64,000 nucleotides of DNA from Kitasatospora purpeofusca. GTDB taxonomy: Bacteria > Actinomycetota > Actinomycetes > Streptomycetales > Streptomycetaceae. Numbering within the stretch: position 1 is the first letter of the stretch; every line of letters starts with the position of its first letter. Shown in pieces: positions 48,782-56,934 of this stretch. The stretch lies in assembly GCF_000718025.1 (NCBI RefSeq), contig NZ_JODS01000008.1, positions 1-64,000 on the forward strand. Reading direction: 5' to 3'. The notes beneath the pieces were generated by a model that had not been told where the DNA came from, made no database searches, and saw only the letters and a list, made by a program, of their open reading frames with translations. A program made the position numbers and the translations under genes.

Positions 48782-50053
48782 CTAGCGGGTGGCACCGACA
48801 GTGGGTTCGGGGGAAGTGCGGGCCGAGGGCCGGGGCCCGGTGCCCAGGTGGCGGCGGCCCGCGAGGGCGATCAGCAGGGCGAGCGCCGCCGCCCCGGCCG
48901 GGATCCAGTAGCCCGCGCCGGGCCCGGCGTGTTCGGCGAGCGCGCCGGCCAGTGCCGAACCGGTCGATATGCCGATCATGATCCCGGACACCGCGATCGC
49001 CATCGCCTCGTTCAACTGCCGCTGCGGCAGCAGCTCCTGGATCAGCGTCATGCCGGTGACCATGGTCGGCGCGGTGCCCGTGCCGGCCGCGAACAGGGCC
49101 ACCCCGAGCAGTGCGAGCCCCGCGCCGCCCAGCCCGGCGGCGAGCGGCAGCAGCAGGAGCCCCGCCATCGCCGCCACACCCCGCAGGAAACGGGTACCAG
49201 CGGGGCCGGTCGGCCGCAGGGTGCCGAACACCAGCCCCGCCACGCAGGAACCGGCCGCCACCAGGGCCAGCAGCCCGCCCGCGACCGGCCGGTTCCCCAG
49301 CGCGTCCGCGTAGGCGACGGTGGTCAGGTCGAGCGCGCCGAAGACCATGCCGGTGCTGAGGAAGGTCAGGGCGAGCACCCGGAGGGCCGGTACCCGCAGC
49401 GGTGAGCGGTCCGCGGCGCCGGAGCCGATGGAGGGGGAGGTCGCGTCGGTCCGGTCGGCCGTCGGCGGTTCGGTCCGCCGCTGGGCCGCGAAGAGCAGCG
49501 CGCCGACCGCGCCGACGCCGCCGGCGGCGAGCATCCCGGCCTCCGGGGCGACCGTCGTGCACAGGACCATGCCGAGCACCGGTCCGGCCATGAAGCAGAG
49601 CTCGTCCAGGGACTGTTCGAGGGAGTTGGCGAGGTGCCGGTCGTCCGGTGCGTCGCGGAGCAGGTGCGCCCAGCGGGCCCTCGCCATGCCGCCGAGGTTC
49701 GGCACCGCGGAGCCCGCCGCCCAGCAGAGGTAGAGCGTCCAGTCGGGCGCGCCGAGGCGGACGCAGAGCAGCAGCCCGCACAGCGGCACCAGGTTGTACA
49801 GCACCGCCGGGACGGTGACCCGGGCCTGCCCGAACCGGTCGACGAGGCGGCCGATCAGCGGCATGCCGATCGCCACCGCGACCAGCCCGGCCGCGGCGAC
49901 GGTGCCCGCGAGGGCGTAGGAGCCGCGCCGTTCGGCGATCAGCACCACGAGGGAGACGCCGGTCATCGACATCGAGAGCCGGGCGAGCAGTCCGGCCAGG
50001 GTGAAGGCGACGGTGCCGGGCCGGGAGAACAGACGTCGGTACGGGGCGAGCAC
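48782..50053 (-). CDS. MFS transporter (12-TM)
   Basis: A 423-residue MFS protein with about 12 spans. MPLIGRLVDRFGQARVTVPA carries motif A; SLEQSLDELCFMAGPVLGMVL matches motif C of one actinobacterial efflux subgroup; the central loop (about 190-215) is Thr/Asp-rich. Start GTG is at 50051-50053 after GGAGTCCC. It is divergent from a LysR regulator, likely its activator, and its stop lies 11 bases before the macrodomain start, so the two may be cotranscribed. The substrate is unknown. Confidence 0.87.
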   Translation of the reverse strand: MLAPYRRLFSRPGTVAFTLAGLLARLSMSMTGVSLVVLIAERRGSYALAGTVAAAGLVAVAIGMPLIGRLVDRFGQARVTVPAVLYNLVPLCGLLLCVRLGAPDWTLYLCWAAGSAVPNLGGMARARWAHLLRDAPDDRHLANSLEQSLDELCFMAGPVLGMVLCTTVAPEAGMLAAGGVGAVGALLFAAQRRTEPPTADRTDATSPSIGSGAADRSPLRVPALRVLALTFLSTGMVFGALDLTTVAYADALGNRPVAGGLLALVAAGSCVAGLVFGTLRPTGPAGTRFLRGVAAMAGLLLLPLAAGLGGAGLALLGVALFAAGTGTAPTMVTGMTLIQELLPQRQLNEAMAIAVSGIMIGISTGSALAGALAEHAGPGAGYWIPAGAAALALLIALAGRRHLGTGPRPSARTSPEPTVGATR

Positions 50054-50226
50054 GGGACTCCGCGGGAGAAGAGGGGGAGGGGGAAGGGCTCCAGCCTCGG
50101 GCCGCCGGTCGTTCGCGGTCCAACACCTGTTCCGCCGCATCGACAACAGAATGCTGTTTATCGGGGCCGGGCGGCCGCCGTACCGCACCGCCCGCCCGGT
50201 CGGCCGCGCGTTGCTAGCCTGCCGCC

Positions 50227-51192
50227 ATGCCCCACGACCTGCACCCCCGTCTGCTGCGCGGCTTCGTCGCGACCGCCGAGACGCTGCACTTCGGCCGCGC
50301 CGCGGAGCGGCTGCACGTGGCCCAGCAGGCGCTCAGCCGGGATGTCCGGACGCTGGAACGGCTGCTCGGCGACACGCTCTTCCTCCGCACCACGCGCAGC
50401 GTCGAACTCACCACCGCCGGGCACGGATTGCTGCCCAAGGCCCGCCGACTGCTGGCCCTGCACGACGAGATCCTGTCCGGTGTCGCGCACCGGCCGCTGC
50501 TGCTCGACCTCAACAGCGACGTCACCGGCCCGGACCTCACCAGCGACCGGCTGCTCCAACGGGCCCGCGCCGCCTGGCCGGAGGGCGAACTGCTGGCCCG
50601 GTTCCACGGCGGTCTGGCGGCCGCGGCCACCGAACTGCTCGCCCACCGGCTGGACGTGTCGTTCGGCCGCTACGCCGGACTGCCCGCCCGGACGCGGGAC
50701 CGGCTCGCGCAGCGCCCGGTCAGGTTGGAGGCGGTCTCGGTGATGATGGCGGCCTGCCATCCGCTGGCCGGGCGGCCGGCCCTGCGGCTCGCCGAACTGG
50801 CCGGGCACCCGGTGGACATCTGCGCGGGCAATCCGGCGACCACCGAGTGGGCCGACCTCGGCCGGCGGCTGCTGGAGGAGCACGGTCTGGACGCGGCGCC
50901 CCCGCGGGTCCCGCCGGTGGGGGTGGACGAGACGGCCCGCTACCTGGCCCGGCACGGCGACCCGATGCTGACCACCGTCGGCGGCCCGGTGCTGCCGGGT
51001 GCGGTGAACGTGCCGCTGGTCGAGCCGGTCCCGCTCAGTCTGGTGAGCCTGGTGCACCGCCCGGACCTGCGGCATCCCGGGCTGACTGCGCTGCTCACGG
51101 CGGCGGCCGAACTCGGCGCGCGCGAGACCTGGTTGCGCCGCCCGACGGGCAGTTGGCTGCCGGCGCCGGACGCCGCGCTGCTGGCGGTCTAG
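50227..51192 (+). CDS. LysR family transcriptional regulator
   Basis: A 321-residue LysR regulator. The winged helix is RLLRGFVATAETLHFGRAAE, then VAQQALSRDVRTLERLLGD, FLRTTRSVELTTAG; a periplasmic-binding-protein-like effector domain follows (about 90-300). It differs from canonical LysR in the linker (HRPLLLDLNSDV). ATG at 50227. It likely controls the divergent MFS gene from the 173-base gap, where GACAACAGAATGCTGTT (near 50140) includes an ACAGnATnCTGT-like dyad. Confidence 0.9.
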   Translation: MPHDLHPRLLRGFVATAETLHFGRAAERLHVAQQALSRDVRTLERLLGDTLFLRTTRSVELTTAGHGLLPKARRLLALHDEILSGVAHRPLLLDLNSDVTGPDLTSDRLLQRARAAWPEGELLARFHGGLAAAATELLAHRLDVSFGRYAGLPARTRDRLAQRPVRLEAVSVMMAACHPLAGRPALRLAELAGHPVDICAGNPATTEWADLGRRLLEEHGLDAAPPRVPPVGVDETARYLARHGDPMLTTVGGPVLPGAVNVPLVEPVPLSLVSLVHRPDLRHPGLTALLTAAAELGARETWLRRPTGSWLPAPDAALLAV

Positions 51193-51214
51193 CGAGCAAC
51201 CGTCCTGCCCGATC

Positions 51215-51274
51215 GGATCCGCCGGACCGGGATCCGTCGGACCGGGATTCACCGGATCAGGAATCACCGTGCCA
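51215..51274. repeat. Four 15-base tandem repeats, decaying
   Basis: Units start at 51215, 51230, 51245 and 51260: GGATCCGCCGGACCG, GGATCCGTCGGACCG, GGATTCACCGGATCA, GGAATCACCGTGCCA. They begin 23 bases after the LysR stop and are followed by the terminator stem. No coding function. Confidence 0.75.
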
Positions 51275-51297
51275 CGACGGGTTGTTGTGGCGGGACA

Positions 51298-51340
51298 CGA
51301 CTCCACCCCTGCCGCTCGGGGGTCGGCAGGGGTGGAGTCG
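51298..51340. terminator. Terminator hairpin, LysR/YceI convergent pair
   Basis: A 17-base perfect stem (51298-51314 with 51324-51340), 9-base loop, between the convergent LysR and YceI genes. Confidence 0.85.
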
Positions 51341-51427
51341 GGTGCGGGCGGGCGGTCGGCCGGAGGGCCGACGCGCGCGCCCGCGCTGTCGGGGGCCCCG
51401 CAGGGCCCGCAGTCGAGGTCGGCCGGG

Positions 51428-52048
51428 TCAGGCCGCCTTCACGGCGGAGATGTCGAAGGTGAGCTTGACCTTCTCGCCGATCAGTACGCCGCCGGTCTCC
51501 AGCGCGGCGTTGTAGGTCAGGCCCCAGTCGGTCCGGTCCAGGACGGCCTTGCCCTCGAAGCCGACCCGGTCGGCACCGTAGGCGTCGACGGCGTGGCCGG
51601 TGAAGTCGAGGTCCAGGGTGATCGGGCGGGTGACGTCCTTGATGGTCAGCTCGCCGCTCATCCGGTAGGACTCGTCGCCCACGCGCTCGGCGGAGGTGCT
51701 GCGGAAGCGCATCTCCGGGAAGGTCTCGGCGGCGAAGAAGTCGCTGGTGCGCAGGTGCTCGTCGCGCTGGGCCTGGTTGGTGTCGATGCTCGCGACCTTG
51801 ATCACCAGGTCGGCGCGGGAGTTGGTCGGGGTGGTGCCGTCCAGGTGCAGCTTGCCCTCGTACTCGGTGAAGCGGCCCTTGACGTTGGTGACCATCGCGT
51901 GGCGGACGGCGAAGCCGATCTCGCTGTGGGTGGTGTCGATGGTCCAGTCACCGGTCAGGTGTCCGAGCCCGAGGTCCTGGCCGGCCGGGTTCTCGGCGAC
52001 GGCGACGGCGGTGGTCTCGGTGGTCTTGGTGCGGTTGAACAGGCCCAT
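51428..52048 (-). CDS. YceI family lipid-binding protein (cytoplasmic form)
   Basis: A 206-residue protein with the YceI lipocalin-like barrel: GDWTIDTTHSEIGFAVRH, VKGRFTEYEGKLHLDG, DEHLRTSDFFAAETFPEMRF and a final EKVKLTFDISAVKA. The family binds isoprenoid chains or amides. There is no signal peptide; the 30-residue start (GLFNRTKTTETTAVAVAE) is polar, as in other actinobacterial copies. ATG at 52048 with GAGGAGGAG upstream. Upstream AT-rich sequence with TTCAACTTGA and TTCAAAGTTCAA (52060-52130) suggests a MarR-type operator, but no marR gene adjoins. Confidence 0.9.
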   Translation of the reverse strand: MGLFNRTKTTETTAVAVAENPAGQDLGLGHLTGDWTIDTTHSEIGFAVRHAMVTNVKGRFTEYEGKLHLDGTTPTNSRADLVIKVASIDTNQAQRDEHLRTSDFFAAETFPEMRFRSTSAERVGDESYRMSGELTIKDVTRPITLDLDFTGHAVDAYGADRVGFEGKAVLDRTDWGLTYNAALETGGVLIGEKVKLTFDISAVKAA

Positions 52049-52237
52049 GGCTCCTCCTCGGGTTCGAAGCCATTTGTTTAGGCTTCAACTTGATGTCTCC
52101 ACTGTAGACCCGACTCGTTCAAAGTTCAACCACTGATCGCGAGAACCTCCGTCCGGTGTGTCGGGCGGCGGTATCGTCGGGCCGGTCCGGCCTCCCCGCT
52201 TGACCCTCGACCCGGTCGAGGCCCCAGAGTCCCCGGC

Positions 52238-53362
52238 ATGGAGAGCGACCTGCGCAGCATCGGCGAGCTGGCCCGCGACAGCGGTCTGAGCATCAGCGCC
52301 CTGCGTTTCTACGACAGCGCCGGGGTCCTCGCCCCCGCCCGCGTCGACCCGCGCACCGGCTACCGCTGGTACGCCCCCGGGCAGCTCGCCGACGCCCGGC
52401 TGCTCGCCCGGTTGCGCCGGGTGGGCCTGCCGCTGGCCGACATCCGGGCCGTGCTCGGCGCGGCGCCCGGCAGCGGTGCCGCCCAGCGCTTGATGGACGA
52501 GCACCTGCGCCGGCTGGAGCACGGCCTCGCCGACGCGCGCCGAGAACTCTCCCTGATCCGCCGGTTGATCGACCAGAGGGAGAACCCCATGGCCACGCCC
52601 CCCGCCGAGTACCGCTTCACCGTCCCCGCCCGGGAGCTGGCCGAAGCCCTGGACGCGGTCCGCTTCGCCGTCGGCGGCGACCCCGAGCTGCCGGTGCTGT
52701 CCGGCGTGCTGTTCGACCTCGACGGCGGCCTGCTGCGGCTGGTCGCCACCGACCGCTACCGGATCGCCCTCGCCGAGGTGCCCGTGGAGTCCGCGGTGCC
52801 GGAGGAGGGTGCCGTGCCGGTCGCGCCTGCCGCCTCCGCCGTCGTGCCGGTCGCGCTGGCCGACGCCGTCCGCGCGCTGCTCGGCTCCGCCGCCGGGGTG
52901 GTGGAGCTGGCGCTCGGCGCCGGAACGGTGCACGTCACGGTGGGCGGCCACCGGATCGAGGGTGTCGCCCTCGACCACGACTATCCCGACTACCGGCCCC
53001 TGGTCCGGCTGGAGCCGGTCCACCGGATCGGCCTGCCCGCCGCCGAGCTGCGCGCGGCCCTCGTGTCCGCCGCGACCAGCAGTCTGCCGTCCGGACCGCA
53101 CGGCGCGGCCTGCGAGGTCACCCTGCTGACCGTCGACGGCGAGGGCCGGTTCGCCGTCGCCGCACCGGGGGCCGACGCCGACCTGGCCGCCGGAGCCCTC
53201 CGGGTGGCGGTCAACCGCGACTTCCTGCTGGAGGCCCTCCCGGCCGACGCCCCCGGGCAGCTGGTCCTCGAACTCGGCGGCCCGATCACCCCCCTCGCCG
53301 TCCGCACCGCCGACCGCCCCGGCACCTTCTCCGTCCTGATGCCGGTCCGCCTCCCCGCCTGA
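52238..53362 (+). CDS. MerR-type regulator fused to a partial DNA sliding clamp (DnaN-like)
   Basis: A 374-residue fusion. Residues 6-75 are a MerR winged helix (SIGELARDSGLSISALRFYD, then AGVLAPARVDPRTGYRWYAP), 76-112 the dimer helix. From about 120 the protein resembles the beta clamp: LPVLSGVLFDLDGG and RLVATDRYRIALAEVPV match DnaN domain 2, while DYPDYRPLV, VAVNRDFLLEALPA and FSVLMPVRL match domain 3. Domain 1 is missing (a full clamp has three). Start ATG 52238 has a weak ribosome site. A strong AGAGGGAG stands 6 bases before an internal ATG at 52589, which would yield the clamp part alone (257 residues). The role is unknown: perhaps DNA-replication-linked regulation or a scaffold for ligand binding. 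Confidence 0.82.
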   Translation: MESDLRSIGELARDSGLSISALRFYDSAGVLAPARVDPRTGYRWYAPGQLADARLLARLRRVGLPLADIRAVLGAAPGSGAAQRLMDEHLRRLEHGLADARRELSLIRRLIDQRENPMATPPAEYRFTVPARELAEALDAVRFAVGGDPELPVLSGVLFDLDGGLLRLVATDRYRIALAEVPVESAVPEEGAVPVAPAASAVVPVALADAVRALLGSAAGVVELALGAGTVHVTVGGHRIEGVALDHDYPDYRPLVRLEPVHRIGLPAAELRAALVSAATSSLPSGPHGAACEVTLLTVDGEGRFAVAAPGADADLAAGALRVAVNRDFLLEALPADAPGQLVLELGGPITPLAVRTADRPGTFSVLMPVRLPA

Positions 53363-53409
53363 CCCGGCACCTCGCTGTGCCACGAGCCGGCGCCTCGCTG
53401 TGCCCCGAC

Positions 53410-53438
53410 CCGGCCCGACGCGCTTCGCGTCGGGCCGG
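53410..53438. terminator. Terminator hairpin after MerR-clamp gene
   Basis: CCGGCCCGACGCG (53410-53422) pairs with CGCGTCGGGCCGG (53426-53438), loop CTT. Just before it, CGGCRCCTCGCTGTGCC is duplicated (about 53365 and 53389). Confidence 0.82.
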
Positions 53439-53461
53439 CCGTTTGCTGGTGCTAGCACTGT

Positions 53462-53477
53462 GCTTGCAATTGCAAGC
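53462..53477. promoter_or_regulatory. Perfect palindrome in the XRE gene promoter
   Basis: GCTTGCAATTGCAAGC, a perfect 16-base palindrome in an AT-richer patch, 21 bases before the regulator ATG. A likely autoregulatory operator of the XRE protein. Confidence 0.65.
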
Positions 53478-53498
53478 GCGGTGGGGCAGGGTGTCCGC

Positions 53499-53954
53499 AT
53501 GGCCTCACTGAACGTCGGCCCGCTGGGCGAGTACATCCGCGAGCAGCGGCGCAATGCGCAGTACTCGCTGCGGCAGCTGGCGGAGGCCGCCGGCGTGTCC
53601 AACCCCTACCTCAGCCAGATCGAGCGAGGGTTGCGCAAGCCGAGCGCGGAGATCCTGCAGCAGATCGCCAAGGCGCTGCGGATCTCGGCGGAGACGCTCT
53701 ACGTCCAGGCCGGAATCCTGGAGGAACGGCGGGATGAGGGCCTGGAACTGCGGGCCTCGATCCTGGCCGATCCGCTGATCAACGAGCAGCAGAAGCAGGC
53801 GCTGCTCGCGGTCTACGACGCCTTCCTCAAGGAGAACGCCGCCGGACGGCCGTCCGGCGCCGACCCGGTGAAGGCTGCGGCGGAGGAGCCGGCGACGGAC
53901 CAGGCCGGGGGCGTGGGCGGGAGCACGGACGAGCACCGGGGCGAGGCACCCTAA
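53499..53954 (+). CDS. XRE family DNA-binding protein
   Basis: A 151-residue regulator. The helix-turn-helix is at residues 8-65: EYIREQRRNAQYSLRQLAEA, then GVSNPYLSQIERGLRKPSAE and ILQQIAKALRISAETLYVQAG. A short helix and a disordered Ala/Gly tail follow. In actinobacteria this protein precedes an HbhA-like gene, as here (20-base gap), and the group is thought to regulate developmental or envelope genes. ATG at 53499. A 16-base palindrome in its promoter suggests autoregulation. Confidence 0.9.
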   Translation: MASLNVGPLGEYIREQRRNAQYSLRQLAEAAGVSNPYLSQIERGLRKPSAEILQQIAKALRISAETLYVQAGILEERRDEGLELRASILADPLINEQQKQALLAVYDAFLKENAAGRPSGADPVKAAAEEPATDQAGGVGGSTDEHRGEAP

Positions 53955-53974
53955 ACATCACGGGAGGACCGGCC

Positions 53975-54505
53975 ATGCCGATCACGGACGACATCAAGAA
54001 GACCCTGACCGACCCGACCCCGCTCTACGCCCTCGCCGGCGCCGGGGACCTCGCCTACGAGAAGCTGCGCGAGGTGCCGGGCCGGGTCGAGGCGCTCGCG
54101 GCCGACCGCAAGGGCACCCAGGAGAAGGCCACCGCCGCGCTGGCCGAGGCCCAGGCCCGGCTGGTCGACGCCCAGGCCAAGGTCAGCGGCTCGGTGAACG
54201 CCCTGCCGACCGACCTGAAGGCACTGCAGGAGAAGGCGCAGAGCTTCGCCCTGCAGCAGGTCGGCCGCGCCGTCGAGCTGGCGGTCAAGGCCAAGGAGAC
54301 CTACGACGAGCTGGCCGAGCGCGGCAAGGTCGCGGTGGACCGGGGCCGTGGCGCCGACGCCGACGCCGCCGCTGCGGGCGAGGCCGTCGCCGAGCGGGTG
54401 GACGCGGAGTCCGCCGAGGCCGGAGAGCTGGTCGAGGGCGAGCTGGTCGAGGACGAAGCGCCCGTCGCCCCGAAGCGCGGCCGGTCCCGCAAGAGCGCCG
54501 AGTAG
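53975..54505 (+). CDS. HbhA-like (heparin-binding haemagglutinin-like) coiled-coil protein
   Basis: A 176-residue helical protein: PITDDIKKTLTDPTPLYALAGAGDLAYEKLR read in parts (DDIKKTLTDPTPLYALAG, DLAYEKLREVPGRV) matches the N-terminus of mycobacterial HbhA. A long coiled coil with Ala/Glu/Lys repeats (about 45-115) and a short Lys/Arg end (PKRGRSRKSAE) follow, much shorter than the Lys-rich heparin-binding tail of HbhA. It may associate with lipid or intracytosolic surfaces. ATG at 53975 with GGGAGGA upstream. It follows the XRE gene by 20 bases. Confidence 0.85.
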   Translation: MPITDDIKKTLTDPTPLYALAGAGDLAYEKLREVPGRVEALAADRKGTQEKATAALAEAQARLVDAQAKVSGSVNALPTDLKALQEKAQSFALQQVGRAVELAVKAKETYDELAERGKVAVDRGRGADADAAAAGEAVAERVDAESAEAGELVEGELVEDEAPVAPKRGRSRKSAE

Positions 54506-54643
54506 CTCCGCGCGGGCCGGGCCGCAGGCCCGGCACCCCGGGGCACGTCGGGTGCCGCCGGGCCGTTTGACCCCGTGGTGCACCGTGCGCCGTGCCAGGA
54601 TGGGCGGGCAGGTGTGCCGCAGCGAGACGCAGAGGAGGCCGTG

Positions 54644-54997
54644 ATGGGCGGAGTGGCCCAGATTCTGATCCTGGACTACTTGAACCCGTTCTGGTGGCTG
54701 GCCGTCGCCATCCTGGGCTACAAGCTGTTCGCGCTGGTCGACGCCGCCACCCGCCCGGAGGACGGGTACCGGGCGGCCGACAAGAAGACCAAGGGCTTCT
54801 GGCTGGCGATCCTCGGTGTCGCCTTCGGCCTGGACCTGCTCTTCGGCGCCAACTTCATGACCAGCTTCCTCACCCTGGGTGGCCTGGTCGCCGCGATCGT
54901 CTACGTGGTGGACGTCCGTCCGGCGATCCGCGCGCTCACCAACCGGGGCGGCGGCCGGGGCGACCAGCGCAACATGGGGCCGTACGGGCCCTGGTAG
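54644..54997 (+). CDS. DUF2516 family membrane protein
   Basis: A 117-residue membrane protein with three spans: LDYLNPFWWLAVAILGYKLFA in part, FWLAILGVAFGLDLLFG, and FLTLGGLVAAIVYVVDVRPA. It ends in GGGRGDQRNMGPYGPW. It is the DUF2516 family, an actinobacterial group linked with HbhA-like genes. ATG at 54644 (GTG directly before it is an alternative) with AGGAGG (54633-54638) upstream. The function is unknown. Confidence 0.87.
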   Translation: MGGVAQILILDYLNPFWWLAVAILGYKLFALVDAATRPEDGYRAADKKTKGFWLAILGVAFGLDLLFGANFMTSFLTLGGLVAAIVYVVDVRPAIRALTNRGGGRGDQRNMGPYGPW

Positions 54998-55029
54998 CCC
55001 TCCCGGCGCTCACAGTCAGGGGAACGGCC

Positions 55030-55075
55030 GAGCCCCGGTCGTCCGGCGGGTCCACCCGCCCGGACACCGGGGCTC
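55030..55075. terminator. Bidirectional terminator hairpin
   Basis: A 21-base-pair stem with one bulged C on each side (55030-55051 with 55054-55075), 2-base loop, between the convergent DUF2516 and PP2C genes. Confidence 0.87.
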
Positions 55076-55127
55076 CGTGCTGTCCGTCTTCGTGCTGCCC
55101 GGCTTCCTGCTGCCCGGCTCCCGCTCG

Positions 55128-56699
55128 TCAGCCCAGGATCAGCTGCGCCGGGTTGCGCTCCAGCAGCAGCACCGCGACATCGTCCGTCAGCGCGCCGCCG
55201 TTCAGCTCCTCGACCTCGGCGATCGCGCTGTCGACCAGCCGCCCCCGGGTGAGCCCGGCGGACTGGTGGTCGCCGATCAGCTCGGCCAGGCCGTCCTGGC
55301 CGAGCCGGCGCGAACCGGCGCCGATCCGGCCCTCGATCAGTCCGTCCGTGTAGAGCAGCAGCCGCCAGCCGCGGCGCAGCTCGAAGGTGTGCGACGGCCA
55401 GACGGCCTGGCCGTCGTCGCAGGGGAGCAGCCCGAGGGCGGGGCCGGCGTGCTCGGAGGGGAGCCCGATCGGGGTGTGGTCCTGGCCGAGCAGCAGCGGC
55501 GGGGGATGGCCGGCGAGGTAGAGCCGCGCTCGTTCGACGGCCCCGGGGGTGCCGGCGTCGGCCGGCTCGATGACCAGCATGCAGAGCGTCGCGAAGATCT
55601 CGTCGCTGCGCCGTTCGTGCTCCAGGACGTGCTGGAGGGTGGTCAGCAGGGTCTCGCCGGTGAGGCCGGCGAAGACCAGGGTGCGCCACGCTATCCGGAG
55701 CGCCACCCCGAGCGCGGCCTCGTCGGGGCCGTGGCCGCAGACGTCCCCGATCACCACGTGCACGGTGCCGTCGTCGGTGCGGACCGCGTCGTAGAAGTCG
55801 CCGCCGAGCAGGGCGCGGCGGCGGCCGGGCCGGTAGCGGCGGGTGAAGGAGAGGTTCGCGCCGTCGAGCAGCGGGGTGGGCAGCAGGTGGCGCTGGAGGC
55901 GGGCGTTCTCCTGGCCGCGCAGCTCGGCCTCGACGAGCCGGCGCTGCGACTCGTCGGCGCGCTTGCGTTCGACGGCGTACCGCAGGGCGCGGGCGAGCAG
56001 CGGGCCGTCCGTCTCGTTCTTGATCAGGAAGTCCTGGGCGCCGGCGGCCACGGCGGCCGCTCCGAGTTCGGCGCCGGCGGCGTCGGTGAGCACCACGACG
56101 GCGGTGTGCGGGGCCCGGCGGAGCAGCTCGTGCAGGCCCTCCAGACCGTCGGAGGAATCGGAGGGGTGTGGCAGGTCGGCGGGGGCGGCGAGGTCGAGCA
56201 GGACGCAGCTGAAGTCGCCGCCGCGGCCGGGGTCGCCGCCGCGCGAGCGGCTGCGGCGGGAGCCGGAGGAGGTGGGGGCGAGCAGCGCGAAGGCCTGGTC
56301 GAGGCCGCGGGTCCAGTGGATCTCGATCGGGGCGCCGCTGTCGGCCACCGCGGCCTTGAGCAGCTGGGCGTCGGTGGCGTCGTCCTCGATGACCAGCAGT
56401 TTGAGCGGGGCGGTGGCGGGAGGAGCGGCCGGTCCGGTGGTCGGCGCCTGGCCGGCGGCCTTCGACCGGGGGTGGGGTATCGGCGCGGTGGCCCTGGTGG
56501 GGCGGTCCGACCGACGGTCCGCCCGGCGTTCCGGTGGCCGGGCCGGGTGCTGCCCGGGCGCCGGGGCGCGGTCCGGCGCGCAGCCGTGGGCGGGCGCTGC
56601 GGGGGCGGACCGGTCCTGGGCGTGCCCGGGACGGGCGCCGCCCTGGGCGCCCGGCGAGCCCGTGGCACCAGGTGCCCGCCCGTCTCCCGTTGCGGGCAT
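55128..56699 (-). CDS. Response regulator fused to PP2C (SpoIIE/RsbU) phosphatase
   Basis: A 523-residue signal protein. Residues 1-95 are Pro/Ala/Arg-rich and disordered. The receiver domain follows (LKLLVIEDDATDAQLL, acidic EDD pocket; CVLLDLAAP with the phosphoacceptor Asp; VVVLTDAAGA; AQDFLIKNE with the Lys) and is interrupted by a Ser/Arg/Gly-rich insertion before the phosphoacceptor strand. A coiled linker leads to the PP2C domain (GGDFYDAV, IGDVCGHG, GLYTDGLIEGR-like LLYTDGLIEGR, LTDDVAVLLLE). Such proteins dephosphorylate anti-anti-sigma factors. No histidine kinase is adjacent. ATG at 56697-56699 with AGGGAGGA upstream. Confidence 0.9.
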   Translation of the reverse strand: MPATGDGRAPGATGSPGAQGGARPGHAQDRSAPAAPAHGCAPDRAPAPGQHPARPPERRADRRSDRPTRATAPIPHPRSKAAGQAPTTGPAAPPATAPLKLLVIEDDATDAQLLKAAVADSGAPIEIHWTRGLDQAFALLAPTSSGSRRSRSRGGDPGRGGDFSCVLLDLAAPADLPHPSDSSDGLEGLHELLRRAPHTAVVVLTDAAGAELGAAAVAAGAQDFLIKNETDGPLLARALRYAVERKRADESQRRLVEAELRGQENARLQRHLLPTPLLDGANLSFTRRYRPGRRRALLGGDFYDAVRTDDGTVHVVIGDVCGHGPDEAALGVALRIAWRTLVFAGLTGETLLTTLQHVLEHERRSDEIFATLCMLVIEPADAGTPGAVERARLYLAGHPPPLLLGQDHTPIGLPSEHAGPALGLLPCDDGQAVWPSHTFELRRGWRLLLYTDGLIEGRIGAGSRRLGQDGLAELIGDHQSAGLTRGRLVDSAIAEVEELNGGALTDDVAVLLLERNPAQLILG

Positions 56700-56934
56700 C
56701 GACTGATCCTCCCTTTCCCCGAGTGCGTAACGGCCGAGGTCCGTCCGCAGTGCCCGCTCGGCACCCTGCGTCGGGGAACTTCTCGCGACCATAACGTGAT
56801 CTCCGGGGATTTCTCCGGTCGGCCGGTGCCGTTGTGGCTCGTGCCGTGCCGGTGGCAGTGTGACGGATGAGGCGGGGAGGCCGACGGTGGCCCGTGGAGC
56901 GGGCGCCGGGCCGGTTCGGGAGAGGGGCAGTGGC

